Shown: positions 1-9,680 of the stretch, in pieces | How positions within the stretch are numbered: the stretch's first letter is position 1 | Layout: each line of letters begins with the position of its first letter | From: Rhodoferax sp. | Lineage (GTDB): Bacteria; Pseudomonadota; Gammaproteobacteria; Burkholderiales; Burkholderiaceae_C | Direction: 5' to 3' | DNA length: 64,000 bases | Assembly: GCA_030645355.1 (NCBI GenBank) | Contig: JAUSNJ010000111.1 | Coordinates: 37,771 to 101,770 of the forward strand | The notes under the pieces: model-generated | What the model was told of the DNA's origin: nothing | What the model saw: only the letters and a program-made list of their open reading frames with translations | Databases searched by the model: none | Translations under genes and position numbers: made by a program

Positions 1-385
1 AAGCGCGCACTTCATACACGACCGGAATGCCCAGCCGCTTGCCAACGCGCAGGGCCGGTATGGCGTTCAACACCGGGGAATGGGCATGGATGATATCGGG
101 TCGAACGCGCTCAGCGACTTGCAGCAGGCGGTCTTCCAGTTTCTTCATCAGAGCCCATTGCGCCAGTACCGGCAGGCGGCTGAGTGGCCCGGTTGCAGCC
201 TGTGTCCGGTAGAAGTGCCAGCCGTCGACATCTTCCTCCGAAACCTCACAGTCAATTTGCTTGGGACTTGTCAGATGAAACGTTTCCCACCCGAGTTTGC
301 GCTGCTCACGCAGGATGGACAGGGTACGAAAGGTGTAACCACTGTGCAGCGGAATGGAGTGGTCAAGGACGTGCAGTACTTTCAT
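1..385 (-). CDS. Glycosyltransferase family 4, XrtA/PEP-CTERM-associated (C-terminus outside window)
   Basis: The minus-strand frame starts at ATG 385 with MKVLHVLDHSIPLHSGYTF and stays open to the window edge, giving about the first 128 residues. This N-terminus is the hallmark of the exosortase A-associated glycosyltransferase family typified by Daro_2409 (TIGR04063): a Rossmann GT-B acceptor domain with the early GYTFRT turn and a later PDIIHAHSP segment. It would transfer a sugar during assembly of the exopolysaccharide repeat unit at the cytoplasmic face of the inner membrane. The ATG lies one base after the stop of the acyltransferase gene, so the two are translationally coupled and this is a distal gene of the XrtA operon. 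The donor domain and C-terminus lie outside, so no sugar specificity can be read. Confidence 0.85.
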   Translation of the reverse strand, partial: MKVLHVLDHSIPLHSGYTFRTLSILREQRKLGWETFHLTSPKQIDCEVSEEDVDGWHFYRTQAATGPLSRLPVLAQWALMKKLEDRLLQVAERVRPDIIHAHSPVLNAIPALRVGKRLGIPVVYEVRA

Positions 386-386
386 G

Positions 387-1424
387 TCAGGCACCAATAA
401 CCATTCGACTGTTTTCTTTGAAAAGTCTTTTCGCCAGCCAAATCACTGCCACCGACAAGCCAAGTACGGTGAGTACGTAGATTGAAAAAACCAAAGGGTT
501 GCCGGGTATGACTTCAGCGCCTTCACCGGTGTAGATTTGACCGGTCACAACATAGACCGTCAGGACTTTGATCGCCGAAATGAAGTAGGCGTGGATAAAG
601 AAAATGCCGAAGCTCACCTCCGCTACATAGTCGAGACGAGTCCCAAATACGCGGTAGTGTCGCGAGAGAAGCCATGTGATCAGGAGTGCAAGGGATGCTT
701 TCATGGGCACTTGCCAATAGGGCGGGGCAGGCCAGTCAAGGATCGTCGCGACCAGGCCTGCCAGCGCCACCAGGGCCAATAAGGGCCACCAGCGACTCAC
801 CAATTCCAGTGCCTCGGTCTTGTAGTGACAGAAGACCATGCCCAGCATGTAGAAGGGCAGAAGGTACAGCGCCATATTTAGTGGTCCCAACTGCCCCCCA
901 CGACCGATACTGGCAGATAGCACCATCAAAGGCAGGATCAATAGGTATCCCCAGTTGAATCGCCTGTCGATGAACAGAAATAGCGGAGCCACCAGATAGA
1001 AGAGTGTGATGGTCGGCACAAACCACAGCGGCGCCAAATGCTTCCCCGTAAGCAGGAATAGTCCGATTTGTCCCCAGATGGGCAAGTCATAAAACCACGG
1101 CCACATGCCAATGCGGTGTGTCAAGAAAGTGAAAACGATGATCGCCGGAATGGATAGTAATAAGTAGGGGGCAATAACGGTCTTGAGCTTCTGTTTCAGA
1201 TAGCGCTTGAATGTGAAGCGAACACTCAAGTGCTGAAACAGATATCCGGCGATGAAGAAAAAGAAGATCGAACTCTCAACCGCCATCGCGTTGATGAATT
1301 TGCCCAGTGTGGGATAACCCGACCAGTCAAGGGAGGGCACGGTGTGGGCACACACGATCAATATGATGGCGATTCCGCGAAACACGTGAATGTGTTGCTG
1401 GAAGCGGTCCTCAGTCACTAACAT
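387..1424 (-). CDS. Acyltransferase 3 family integral membrane protein
   Basis: 345-residue polytopic protein. The start is set at ATG 1424, one base after the stop of the amidotransferase gene; an upstream extension of the frame lies inside that gene and is compositionally unlike protein. Near the N-terminus FRGIAIILIVCAHT carries the Arg...His signature of the acyltransferase 3 (OafA/NodX/ExoZ) family, followed by about ten hydrophobic segments. Family members move acetyl or succinyl groups onto carbohydrates across the inner membrane. In this operon the likely job is O-acylation of the exopolysaccharide. Which acyl group is used cannot be told from sequence. Confidence 0.85.
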   Translation of the reverse strand: MLVTEDRFQQHIHVFRGIAIILIVCAHTVPSLDWSGYPTLGKFINAMAVESSIFFFFIAGYLFQHLSVRFTFKRYLKQKLKTVIAPYLLLSIPAIIVFTFLTHRIGMWPWFYDLPIWGQIGLFLLTGKHLAPLWFVPTITLFYLVAPLFLFIDRRFNWGYLLILPLMVLSASIGRGGQLGPLNMALYLLPFYMLGMVFCHYKTEALELVSRWWPLLALVALAGLVATILDWPAPPYWQVPMKASLALLITWLLSRHYRVFGTRLDYVAEVSFGIFFIHAYFISAIKVLTVYVVTGQIYTGEGAEVIPGNPLVFSIYVLTVLGLSVAVIWLAKRLFKENSRMVIGA

Positions 1425-1425
1425 C

Positions 1426-3366
1426 TTATTTTTCCTCAGCAAATGTGGCGGCCGCCGCGACCACCTGCGTGGCATCCGAATCCGAATTGCGCAAGAATGC
1501 CTCGAACATGAGCAGCGTCCACAGGGGCGCGCTGTAGTCTCGAGCGCCTGACTGGTGTGCCTCCACCAAATGCTGCAGGTAGGTTTGATCGAACCAACCG
1601 GTGGAGGCCAAGCGGTCACCCAGTATGGCGTCACGCACGCGTTGCTTCAAAGGGCCCCGGAACCAGCGTGCCAGGGGCACAGAAAACCCCATCTTTGGCC
1701 GGTACAACACGTCATGCGGCAAGTGGGGCTCCATCGCTTTCTTGAAGATGTATTTGCCCTCCTGCCCGTTGATCTTGTGGCGCGAAGGCAATGAAGCAAG
1801 CCACTCGACCAATTCGTGGTCCATCAAGGGTTCGCGCACTTCCAGCGAGTGCGCCATGCTGGCCCGGTCGACCTTGGTATTGATGTCCCCCACCAGGTAG
1901 GTCTTGAGATCCAGGTACTGAATCAGGGCCAGCGGGTCGTTGGTACCCGCCTGCGCCGCGTGTCGATTGAATACTTCCTGGGCGTTGTAGCTGGCCAGTT
2001 CAGATTTGAAGCGTGCGCTGAAAAGCGCATCACGCATGGGGCCGCGCAGGATTGAGACTGAATGGAAGTACGCATCCACCGAGCTTCGCGCCAATCCTTC
2101 GAAGGTGGTTTTGGCGCGAAAAATCCGAGGCGCCCAGTCGGCTTTGGGATAGAGCTTGCCCAACGTGCCAAACAATGGACCACGCAGCCCTTGTGGCAAC
2201 GCGGAACGCATGCTTTCTTCCATCAGGTGCATGCGATAGCGCCGGTACCCGCCTAATGCCTCATCGCCGCCGTCGCCAGACAGAGCCACGGTGACATGCT
2301 TGCGTGCCAATTGACAGACCCGGTACGTTGGAATGGCTGAACTGTCTGCATAGGGCTCGTCATAGAGGCGGGCCAAGGTGTCGATGAGGTCAAAGTCGTC
2401 ACTCTTGACCACTTCGAGGCGGTGGTTGGTGTGGTAGCGGTCTGCCACCATTTGCGCGAACGCAGACTCGTTGAATGCAGGGTCGTCAAAGCCAATGGAA
2501 CAGGTGTTGACGGGATTGTCTGACAAGCCCGCCATCATGGCGACGACTGCACTGCTGTCCACGCCACCAGAGAGGAACGCCCCCAGCGGTACCTCGGCAA
2601 TCATGCGAAGGCGGACCGACTCTTGTAGCCGCTCCACTAGTTCGGCCTGGGCGTCAGCTTCGGAAATGGGGTTGTCGAGTGTGAATTGGACGTCCCAGTA
2701 AGCGACTGGCTGGGGAATGGGCTGGCCACGGCGGATGGTGAGGGTGTGCGCGGGGGACAGTTTTTGGGCTTGCTTGAAGATAGTGCGTGGTTCGGCGACA
2801 TATCCCAGGGCGAAATACTCTTCGACCGCCAAGGGATCGATGTCGTGACGCAGCCCGCCGTGGGCCATAATCGACTTCAGCTCGGAGCCAAACAGCAAGG
2901 TGCCGTCGTCCAGAACCGCGTAGTACATGGGCTTGACGCCCATGCGGTCACGCGCCATGAAGAACGTCTGCTGGTTGCGGTCCCACAGGGCAAAGGCAAA
3001 CATGCCCCTGAATCGCTTGACGCAGTTGGCGCCCCAGGACTCCCACGCGTGGACGATGACTTCGGTGTCGCTCTTGGTGTGAAACACATGGCCCAGCGCC
3101 TGCAGCTCCGGGATGAGCTGCTGGTAGTTGTAGATTTCACCGTTGAAAATCACGACCACCGAGCCATCTTCGTTGAACAGGGGCTGTTGACCGGTCGCGA
3201 TGTCGATGATGGACAGGCGCCGGTGCCCCAGCCCCACGCCGGGTTCGATATGCAGGCTGCCCTCGTCCGGGCCACGGTGCAGCTGCGAGTCGTTCATGCG
3301 CTGCAGCACAGCGCGGCTGATATCGCCGCCGCCGCGGGTGTCAAAGATGCCTGTAATGCCGCACAT
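1426..3366 (-). CDS. XrtA-system asparagine synthase-like amidotransferase
   Basis: 646 residues. It begins MCGITGIFDTRGGG, so Cys2 is the N-terminal nucleophile of a class II glutamine amidotransferase domain (about 1-215). The synthase domain follows, with the PP-loop SGGVDSS near 266-272 that binds ATP. Length and opening match the exosortase A-associated amidotransferase 1 family (TIGR03108) rather than housekeeping AsnB. The family is thought to modify the exopolysaccharide; amidation of a uronic-acid carboxyl is plausible because the operon also encodes a UDP-sugar dehydrogenase, but that is inference. It lies 15 bp after the upstream glycosyltransferase and one base before the acyltransferase. 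Confidence 0.9.
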   Translation of the reverse strand: MCGITGIFDTRGGGDISRAVLQRMNDSQLHRGPDEGSLHIEPGVGLGHRRLSIIDIATGQQPLFNEDGSVVVIFNGEIYNYQQLIPELQALGHVFHTKSDTEVIVHAWESWGANCVKRFRGMFAFALWDRNQQTFFMARDRMGVKPMYYAVLDDGTLLFGSELKSIMAHGGLRHDIDPLAVEEYFALGYVAEPRTIFKQAQKLSPAHTLTIRRGQPIPQPVAYWDVQFTLDNPISEADAQAELVERLQESVRLRMIAEVPLGAFLSGGVDSSAVVAMMAGLSDNPVNTCSIGFDDPAFNESAFAQMVADRYHTNHRLEVVKSDDFDLIDTLARLYDEPYADSSAIPTYRVCQLARKHVTVALSGDGGDEALGGYRRYRMHLMEESMRSALPQGLRGPLFGTLGKLYPKADWAPRIFRAKTTFEGLARSSVDAYFHSVSILRGPMRDALFSARFKSELASYNAQEVFNRHAAQAGTNDPLALIQYLDLKTYLVGDINTKVDRASMAHSLEVREPLMDHELVEWLASLPSRHKINGQEGKYIFKKAMEPHLPHDVLYRPKMGFSVPLARWFRGPLKQRVRDAILGDRLASTGWFDQTYLQHLVEAHQSGARDYSAPLWTLLMFEAFLRNSDSDATQVVAAAATFAEEK

Positions 3367-3381
3367 GGTATGAAAAGTTGG

Positions 3382-4539
3382 TTAAGTGGATCGTGTAGGA
3401 TGCAGTTGCTGATCGTACACACCCTGGTAGGTGGACACCATGGCCTGCATACTAAAGGTTGACAGTACCCGTTGGCGCCCAGCCCGACCCATGGTCCGCG
3501 ACTGTTCAGGGTTGTTGGCGAATGCGACCAACTGCTGCGCCATCGATTGCGCGTCGGCTGCTGGAACAATGACACCGGTATCCGGTTGGTGCACCAGGTC
3601 CGCATTGCCCCCTACGGCCGTGGCAATCACCGGCAATCCGCTGGCCATGGCTTCAAGAATGGTGTTGGATATGCCCTCTGCCAGCGATGGCAATGCAAAG
3701 GCATGCAGGCCCCGCATGATGTCTGCCACGTCGCTGCGCTCACCGGGCAACCACGCCAGATCCGCCACGCCCGCAGCCTCCAAAATGCCTTGTGCCTTGG
3801 CGCGCAAGGGTCCCTCGCCCACCATGACCAGGCGTAGACGCTGCCGCAATGTCGGATCCAGTTGAAGGGCTTGTACAAAGGCTTGCGCCAGCAGTGTCTG
3901 GTCTTTGACCGTCTGCATGCGTCCGACGGTACCGACCAGCCAATGGTACGCTGGATCGAACGGACTACCCGCTATCGTCTGTGTCCCGTCGGGTGCCGGG
4001 CAGAAGCGGTCGGTGTCTACGCCGTTGTAGGCTTGGGTAATCCGGCCCGGCGGCACATGGACCTTTTGGACCAGGTAGTCATTCAGGTCGCGCGACAAGG
4101 CGATGTAGCGGTGCACAAAGGGCTTGTAGATTCGGCGTATGCGTTGGTAGGTGACGTTGTTGCCATCGAGATCGCCAACATCGCGGCCATGCTCACCGTG
4201 GATGCGCACCGGCACGCCCGCTGCCCACGCGGGAACTTGAACCTCCAGGGCAGCCAGGTTGCGGCTGTGCACGATGTGCGGGCGCAATTTGCGGAAAAGC
4301 CTGAAAAGCCTGGGGTACTGCCAGACGCCTTGCCCCGGTGGTTTGTGCAGCGCGAAGAACTCTACGTCCGTGCGCCCCACGCGATGTTTGAAATCCGTCA
4401 CATCGGTGAGCGCCAGCACGGCATGCCGGTACGCCTCTGCAGGCATGTGGTTGATCAGATTGACGATGCCGTTTTCAAGTCCGCCGGTGTCAAAGCGGTG
4501 CATGACGTGGAGCACGAGGGGGCGCTGGTCGTTGCTCAT
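3382..4539 (-). CDS. Glycosyltransferase, PEP-CTERM/XrtA system (TIGR03088 type)
   Basis: 385-residue GT-B glycosyltransferase. The N-terminus reads VLHVMHRFDTGGLENGIVN, the signature of the TIGR03088 sugar transferases found only beside XrtA. The second Rossmann domain carries VGRMQTVKDQ and the family 4 motif FALPSLAEGISNTILEAMA, whose Glu residues contact the nucleotide-sugar donor. It is soluble or peripheral at the inner membrane and adds one residue to the lipid-linked repeat unit. A 62-bp gap containing a small palindromic repeat separates it from the upstream dehydrogenase gene; the next gene downstream starts 15 bp after its stop. Confidence 0.9.
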   Translation of the reverse strand: MSNDQRPLVLHVMHRFDTGGLENGIVNLINHMPAEAYRHAVLALTDVTDFKHRVGRTDVEFFALHKPPGQGVWQYPRLFRLFRKLRPHIVHSRNLAALEVQVPAWAAGVPVRIHGEHGRDVGDLDGNNVTYQRIRRIYKPFVHRYIALSRDLNDYLVQKVHVPPGRITQAYNGVDTDRFCPAPDGTQTIAGSPFDPAYHWLVGTVGRMQTVKDQTLLAQAFVQALQLDPTLRQRLRLVMVGEGPLRAKAQGILEAAGVADLAWLPGERSDVADIMRGLHAFALPSLAEGISNTILEAMASGLPVIATAVGGNADLVHQPDTGVIVPAADAQSMAQQLVAFANNPEQSRTMGRAGRQRVLSTFSMQAMVSTYQGVYDQQLHPTRST

Positions 4540-4577
4540 GAAAACTGGCCCTAGCCCTCGTGAAATAAGCGTGAATA

Positions 4578-4594
4578 GCTATATAAATAATAGC
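4578..4594. repeat. GCTAT-N7-ATAGC palindromic repeat, intergenic copy
   Basis: A perfect 5-bp inverted repeat with a 7-nt A/T-rich loop lies in the 62-bp gap between the dehydrogenase and glycosyltransferase genes. The same pattern recurs at 26913, 35365, 39977, 47702 and 49193. It could form a weak RNA hairpin in the operon transcript, but there is no T-run, so it is not called a terminator. Confidence 0.6.
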
Positions 4595-4601
4595 AAACTG
4601 G

Positions 4602-5882
4602 CTACAGGCGCCAAAGCTGATAGCCCGCTTCACGAAAGAGTTTGGCGTCAAAGGCCGCTTTGACGTCGATAAAGGCCCCACCCTTGACCAGCTTCTTGCT
4701 GAAGTCTTCCATCGACAAAGCAGCAAATTCCTTGTGTGCCACTGCCGCAACGATGGCATCGGCGCGTGGCAATTCGTCCCATGGGAGTAGCGGTACGCCA
4801 TATTCGTGCACGGCCTCATCGGACTTGGCTTGAGGGTCGGTGACAAACACCTCGACACCATAGGTTTTAAGCTCGTTGATGATGTCGATCACTTTGGAAT
4901 TGCGCAGGTCGCCGCAGTTTTCCTTGAAGGTAAGACCCAACACATTGACCTTGGCCCCCTTCACATAGCTGCCACCGGCAATCATGTGCTTGATGGTTTG
5001 CTCGGCAATGAACTTGCCCATGCCGTCGTTGATGCGGCGGCCGGCCAGGATGACCTGCGGGTTGTAGCCCAGCATTTCGGCCTTGTGCGTCAGGTAGTAA
5101 GGGTCCACACCGATGCAATGACCGCCAACCAGACCCGGCTTGAACTTCAAGAAGTTCCACTTGGTGCCTGCCGCTTCCAGCACCTCGGTGGTGTCGATTC
5201 CGAGCTTGTCAAAAATAATGGACAGCTCGTTCATGAGCGAGATATTCAGGTCGCGCTGGGTGTTCTCAATGACCTTGGCCGCTTCAGCGGTCTTGATGCT
5301 TGAGGCCCGGTGAACTCCGGGGATGATGATGGTTTCGTACAGCTTGGCGACTTTCTCCAAGGTTTCGGGCGTATCACCGGAGACAATTTTGAGAATCTTC
5401 GTCAGCGTGTGCTCTTTGTCACCCGGGTTGATGCGTTCGGGCGAATAGCCGACAAAGAAGTCCTGCTTCCACTTCATGCCCGATTCACGCTCCAACACGG
5501 GAATACACACTTCTTCCGTGGCGCCGGGGTACACCGTGGACTCGTAGACCACAATGGCGCCCTTCTTCATGTGCCGTCCCACGCTGGTGCTGGAGCCCAC
5601 GAGCGGTCGGAAATCCGGAATATGGGCATTGTCGACCGGCGTGGGCACCGCCACGATGATGATGTCGGCCTCGGCCAGCATCTTGGGATCGGCCGTGTAG
5701 ACCGCATGGGGGGAAGCCGCCATTTCTTCGTCGGACAGTTCGCGTGACGGATCAACGCCCCGCAAACACGACTCCACCTTGCTCACCGCAATATCAAAGC
5801 CAATGGTGCGCAAATGCTTGCCAAACTCCACGACCAATGGCAAGCCCACATACCCCAAGCCGATCACCGCAACTACGCTCAT
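4602..5882 (-). CDS. tviB: Nucleotide-sugar dehydrogenase (TviB/WbpO-like UDP-HexNAc 6-dehydrogenase)
   Basis: 426 residues of the UDP-glucose/UDP-mannose dehydrogenase superfamily. The NAD-binding GLGYVGLP lies at residues 8-15 and the catalytic cysteine in GGHCIGVDPYYL is Cys256. The enzyme oxidises C6 of a UDP-sugar to the uronic acid in two NAD-dependent steps. Overall sequence and the adjacent TviC-like epimerase and WecB point to an N-acetylhexosamine substrate (UDP-GlcNAc or UDP-ManNAc) rather than UDP-glucose. A purine-rich GGGGGA sits just upstream of ATG 5882. The product would give the polymer negative charge. The exact substrate is inferred. Confidence 0.85.
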   Translation of the reverse strand: MSVVAVIGLGYVGLPLVVEFGKHLRTIGFDIAVSKVESCLRGVDPSRELSDEEMAASPHAVYTADPKMLAEADIIIVAVPTPVDNAHIPDFRPLVGSSTSVGRHMKKGAIVVYESTVYPGATEEVCIPVLERESGMKWKQDFFVGYSPERINPGDKEHTLTKILKIVSGDTPETLEKVAKLYETIIIPGVHRASSIKTAEAAKVIENTQRDLNISLMNELSIIFDKLGIDTTEVLEAAGTKWNFLKFKPGLVGGHCIGVDPYYLTHKAEMLGYNPQVILAGRRINDGMGKFIAEQTIKHMIAGGSYVKGAKVNVLGLTFKENCGDLRNSKVIDIINELKTYGVEVFVTDPQAKSDEAVHEYGVPLLPWDELPRADAIVAAVAHKEFAALSMEDFSKKLVKGGAFIDVKAAFDAKLFREAGYQLWRL

Positions 5883-5923
5883 TTGGATTCCCCCAATTTA
5901 AATCATGTTCTTTTAATTGTGCC

Positions 5924-6964
5924 TCAGGCTCCACTGCCTGAAACGTACCAATCCATCGCCTCGACAACTCCCTGGAGAATCCTGTGGCTGGGCGCATAGC
6001 CTAGAAGCGTACGCGCCTTGCTGATGTCGGCCAGGGAGTGTCGCACGTCACCCGCCCGGAAATCTCGGTACATCGGGGCATAGCCCTTGAGGTGGGTAAA
6101 CCGTGGCTCCAGACTGGCGCGCATGGATTCGAACAGCTCGTTGAGTGTGGTGCGGTCACCGACGGCTATGTTGTAGACCTGATTGGTCGCGTCCTCGGCG
6201 ACAACGGTCGCTGCCAGCAGATTGGCCTGTACTGCGTTCGCCACATAGCAGAAGTCGCGACTCGTTTCGCCATCGCCATTGATCCACACGGGTTCGTTCT
6301 TGATCATGGCCGCCGCCCATTTGGGAACGACCGCCGCGTAGGCACCGTTGGGGTCCTGGCGCGGGCCAAAGATGTTGAAGTAGCGCAAGCCGATCGTTTT
6401 GAAACCGTAAGCCCTGGCGAACACATCGGCGTATTGCTCGTTGACCAGCTTGGTGACTGCGTACGGCGAAAGGGGTTTGCCAATGCGGTCTTCGACCTTG
6501 GGCAGGCCGGGATGGTCCCCATAGGTGGAACTGGAAGCGGCGTACACAAAGCGATGGACTTTGGCGTCTCTGGCGGCTACCAGCATATTCAGGAAGCCGC
6601 CAATATTGGTGCCATTGGTGGTGATGGGGTCTTCCAGCGATCGCGGAACACTGCCTAGCGCAGCCTGGTGCAAGACGAATTCCACACCATCACATGCTTT
6701 GCGGCAATCTTCCAGGTTGCGGATGTCACCTTCTTCAAACCTGAAGCGTGCCCACTGTTCGGGAGACACGGCCGCCCGAACCAGTTCCAGATTGGCGCGA
6801 TGCCCGGTGGCGAAATTGTCGAGACCGACAACGTTTTGATTCAGCATGAGCAGGCGCTCAAGCAGGTTGCTGCCGATAAATCCGGCAACACCTGTAACCA
6901 GCCACGAATGGGGCTCGTGCGCCAATCGATCCTGAAGTTGTTCAAAGGCAGTTTTTTCGTTCAT
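5924..6964 (-). CDS. NAD-dependent UDP-sugar epimerase (SDR family, TviC/WbpP-like)
   Basis: 346 residues in the extended SDR family. Glycine-rich TGVAGFIGS is at about 24-32 and the catalytic Tyr168/Lys172 in SPYAVTK; the tail resembles UDP-GlcNAc/UDP-GalNAc C4-epimerases. ATG 6964 is chosen because it overlaps the wecB stop as ATGA; a TTG five codons upstream is possible but has no advantage. It interconverts the C4 configuration of a UDP-HexNAc or its uronate. With TviB and WecB it forms a contiguous three-gene precursor block inside the exopolysaccharide operon. Confidence 0.85.
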   Translation of the reverse strand: MNEKTAFEQLQDRLAHEPHSWLVTGVAGFIGSNLLERLLMLNQNVVGLDNFATGHRANLELVRAAVSPEQWARFRFEEGDIRNLEDCRKACDGVEFVLHQAALGSVPRSLEDPITTNGTNIGGFLNMLVAARDAKVHRFVYAASSSTYGDHPGLPKVEDRIGKPLSPYAVTKLVNEQYADVFARAYGFKTIGLRYFNIFGPRQDPNGAYAAVVPKWAAAMIKNEPVWINGDGETSRDFCYVANAVQANLLAATVVAEDATNQVYNIAVGDRTTLNELFESMRASLEPRFTHLKGYAPMYRDFRAGDVRHSLADISKARTLLGYAPSHRILQGVVEAMDWYVSGSGA

Positions 6965-8079
6965 TTGAGCCAGTTCCAAAGGTCAGCAGCAATGCGCTCA
7001 GCGGCGTGGCCATCCCAATACTCGGGGACACGTCCTTTTTTTCCCTTGCCGGCAAGGATTTCGCCAGCTGCGTCGAGAATGGCTTGCCGGTCCCTTCCGA
7101 CCAGTGTGTTGGTTCCCTGGTCGATCGTGATGGGGCGTTCGGTGTTCTCCCGCAGTGTGAGACAAGGCACACCCAGGGCAGTGGTTTCTTCCTGCAGGCC
7201 GCCGGAGTCTGTCAGCATCAAAGTGGCACCCGCCATCAAACCGAGCATTTCGAGGTAGCCTTGCGGGGGAAGCAGGAACATGCACTCTGGCTTGATCAGG
7301 TTCAAAAGCCCGAAACGCTCAATATTTGCCTTGGTTCTCGGGTGCAAGGCAAAGATCAGGGGGATCTGTGCCGCGACTTCGCCCAGCACGTGCAGCAAAT
7401 CGGATAGCGTGTGTTGGTCATCCACATTGGAGGGTCTGTGCAAGGTAACAACGCCATATCGGCGTGGTTCACCCAACACGGCAGCGTCAACGCCATGGGT
7501 CCTCAGCGTCATGGCAGGGTCCACCGCTTTGGGTTTCGCATTGAGCAGTGAATCGATCATGACGTTGCCCACAAAACAAATGCGGGCGGCTGGTATTCCT
7601 TCGTGGGCCAAATTGTCTGATGCGCTACGCTCGGTGATATACAGACGGTCAGAGAGCTGATCGGTGAGGATGCGGTTGATTTCTTCCGGCATGGCGCGGT
7701 CATTGCTGCGCAAGCCGGATTCGACGTGGGCTACTGGAATGCCCTTCTTGGCCGCGACCAGGGCGCACGCCAGGGTGGAATTGACATCCCCCACCACCAA
7801 TACACAGGAAGGGCCATGTGCATCGACCACAGGTTCAAACCGTCGCATAACTTCGGCGGTCTGCACGGCGTGGGAGGCCGAGCCGACTTCCAGATTGATG
7901 TCAGGGTGCGGCAAAGCGAGGTCTTCAAACAACTTGTCGCTCATATCGCGGTCGTAATGCTGGCCCGTATGGACAAGGAGCATGGGAATAGGCGGATTGT
8001 GCGCAGCCAGGGCACGGAGAATGGGCGCCATTTTCATAAAGTTGGGCCGTGCGCCGACGATACAAATGACGGGTTTCAT
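6961..8079 (-). CDS. wecB: UDP-N-acetylglucosamine 2-epimerase, non-hydrolysing
   Basis: 372 residues from ATG 8079, which opens directly with [20 protein letters not shown], the conserved start of the WecB family; a purine-rich GAAGAAGA lies upstream. Other family motifs visible are HVESGLRS and the UDP-binding [23 protein letters not shown] near the C-terminus. It converts UDP-GlcNAc to UDP-ManNAc in the cytosol. The gene overlaps the following epimerase by 4 bp. Together with the dehydrogenase this suggests ManNAcA- or GalNAcA-type residues in the polymer; the exact product set is inference. Confidence 0.92.
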   Translation of the reverse strand: MKPVICIVGARPNFMKMAPILRALAAHNPPIPMLLVHTGQHYDRDMSDKLFEDLALPHPDINLEVGSASHAVQTAEVMRRFEPVVDAHGPSCVLVVGDVNSTLACALVAAKKGIPVAHVESGLRSNDRAMPEEINRILTDQLSDRLYITERSASDNLAHEGIPAARICFVGNVMIDSLLNAKPKAVDPAMTLRTHGVDAAVLGEPRRYGVVTLHRPSNVDDQHTLSDLLHVLGEVAAQIPLIFALHPRTKANIERFGLLNLIKPECMFLLPPQGYLEMLGLMAGATLMLTDSGGLQEETTALGVPCLTLRENTERPITIDQGTNTLVGRDRQAILDAAGEILAGKGKKGRVPEYWDGHAAERIAADLWNWLK

Positions 8080-8123
8080 GGTGATGTCTTCTTCCGCTTC
8101 GGTCTGTAGCATTTGGGTTGTGA

Positions 8124-9680
8124 TCAGGGATTTGCGGTTTCCAAGAGCCTTTGGATATCAGGCAAATTGGTGCGCACGAAGTCCTCGATTGCTCTTTCGC
8201 CTTGACCCGCCTCGCCCTTGAGCGCGTACACGAGAATCACGGCAGAGTCATCGCCCCTGCCAATCAGGCTGTAGCCCGCAGCATAGGCTTTGGCCAGGGC
8301 ATCGTTGGCGGTCAGCGTACCGTTCACCCAATAGATCTGCCATACGACAAGCCGGCTCTCCTGCGCCTGACCTGCCAAAGGCGTGCCACTCAATTCGGCG
8401 GTGCGAAACAGGAGGGGTTTGTCGCCCAGTTCCAGCGTATGGTTTCCGCGGGATACCAGTGCCCATTGCGGATCTTTGCTCTTAACAAGTACATTTTCGG
8501 AACTCACAAGCTTGCTGTCGTCGCTCTGGCGGTTGTAGTAGCCAAGGTAAAGGCCTACAACTTGCTCTGCGTTGGCATAGGCTGCCTGGATCTGTACCGA
8601 AGGGTTTTGAAATGCGGGCTGCCAATTTGCAGGCTGCAGCGCTGTAGAAGTCCAGCCCGAACCCAAGTTTCCTGGCGCCGTGAGTTGCGGCCTTGCCAGT
8701 GCATGGTTTGAACCATGGATAGCGTCGCGCGCGATCACGGGCATGGCAAGCAAAACAGCAAAAGCTATCGCTGTTGCGAATGTGAATGCCAAAGACACAC
8801 TGCGGCTGTCACGGTCTGGCGACGTGGCGGGCGTGGCAGGTTTAGGGGTCGGCTCAGACCAACGTGCTCCCAACATGAACATCAGCATGATCACCACGCC
8901 AAAGAACACCCACCCATAAACCAGATGATCCACGCCAGTTGCGAGTTTGTTCCCGGACAAATGCCCCAGAAGGACAATCAAATAGGCGCGCATCCAGTTC
9001 GCCACTACCGGCACCAGCAACGACAGCCCAATGAACAAGACACGGCGCGAAGTAGACTGATAGTTCAAATAGGCAAACAGTGTGCCGACAGTGAGGGACG
9101 CAATAAGGTAACGCACGCCGCTACAGGCTTCGACCACCGACCAGTTACCGGAGGGAATGACGAACTGAAGTCCTTCCCGAAAGACCGGGATACCAGTCAG
9201 GCGCAATGCCAGCACCGTAAAGTCTGCGGTCCACTCCATAAGCTGGGGCATGGCGAATTCGCCGAACGGCACAGCAAAGAACAAAAAAGCCATTGGAAAA
9301 GCGAGAGACCGCGCAACCGTCCAACCCATCACCGCTGGAACGAGCAGGATGATCAGGCTCACAAACGCCAGTTGTCGAAGCGCGTTGACTGCCGCCAGGT
9401 CGCCTAGCAGCCAGGCGAATGCAGCACCCGCGATGAGCGGGCAAGCCAGCAGGCTGGGCTGGGGCACTATCTGCGCGATCGTTTGGCGCTTGCGCCAAAC
9501 CAGCCACACAACGATGGGCGGGACAAGAAAGCCGTGCGTGAAAGTATCGGATCGGATCCAGATGGTGACGATGGCATGGGCGGTGTCGAAGTACAAACCA
9601 AGCACGCATGCCAACAGCACGACATATACCGCCAACGCGGTGTGCCACGCATGTTTGGAATTTGTAGTGGCCTGCGTCAT
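8124..9680 (-). CDS. xrtA: Exosortase A fused to an EpsI domain
   Basis: 518 residues. The N-terminal half (about 1-285) is a polytopic exosortase with the transpeptidase-like triad Cys186 in EACSGVRY, Arg231 in NWMRAY and His252 in VDHLVYGW. The C-terminal part (about 330-518) is an EpsI/DUF3485 domain containing VVGLYLGYYNRQ, expected on the periplasmic side. XrtA is thought to recognise PEP-CTERM sorting signals, cleave them at the inner membrane and release or attach the protein to the matrix; EpsI assists polysaccharide formation. A matching substrate lies at 20457. The start overlaps the preceding gene's stop as ATGA. Confidence 0.93.
   Translation of the reverse strand: MTQATTNSKHAWHTALAVYVVLLACVLGLYFDTAHAIVTIWIRSDTFTHGFLVPPIVVWLVWRKRQTIAQIVPQPSLLACPLIAGAAFAWLLGDLAAVNALRQLAFVSLIILLVPAVMGWTVARSLAFPMAFLFFAVPFGEFAMPQLMEWTADFTVLALRLTGIPVFREGLQFVIPSGNWSVVEACSGVRYLIASLTVGTLFAYLNYQSTSRRVLFIGLSLLVPVVANWMRAYLIVLLGHLSGNKLATGVDHLVYGWVFFGVVIMLMFMLGARWSEPTPKPATPATSPDRDSRSVSLAFTFATAIAFAVLLAMPVIARDAIHGSNHALARPQLTAPGNLGSGWTSTALQPANWQPAFQNPSVQIQAAYANAEQVVGLYLGYYNRQSDDSKLVSSENVLVKSKDPQWALVSRGNHTLELGDKPLLFRTAELSGTPLAGQAQESRLVVWQIYWVNGTLTANDALAKAYAAGYSLIGRGDDSAVILVYALKGEAGQGERAIEDFVRTNLPDIQRLLETANP

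Noticed and set aside
387..1634. 70-residue N-terminal extension of the acyltransferase
   Set aside because: It lies in the amidotransferase coding region, is Arg/Trp/Cys-rich without hydrophobic pattern, and ATG 1424 fits the operon spacing.
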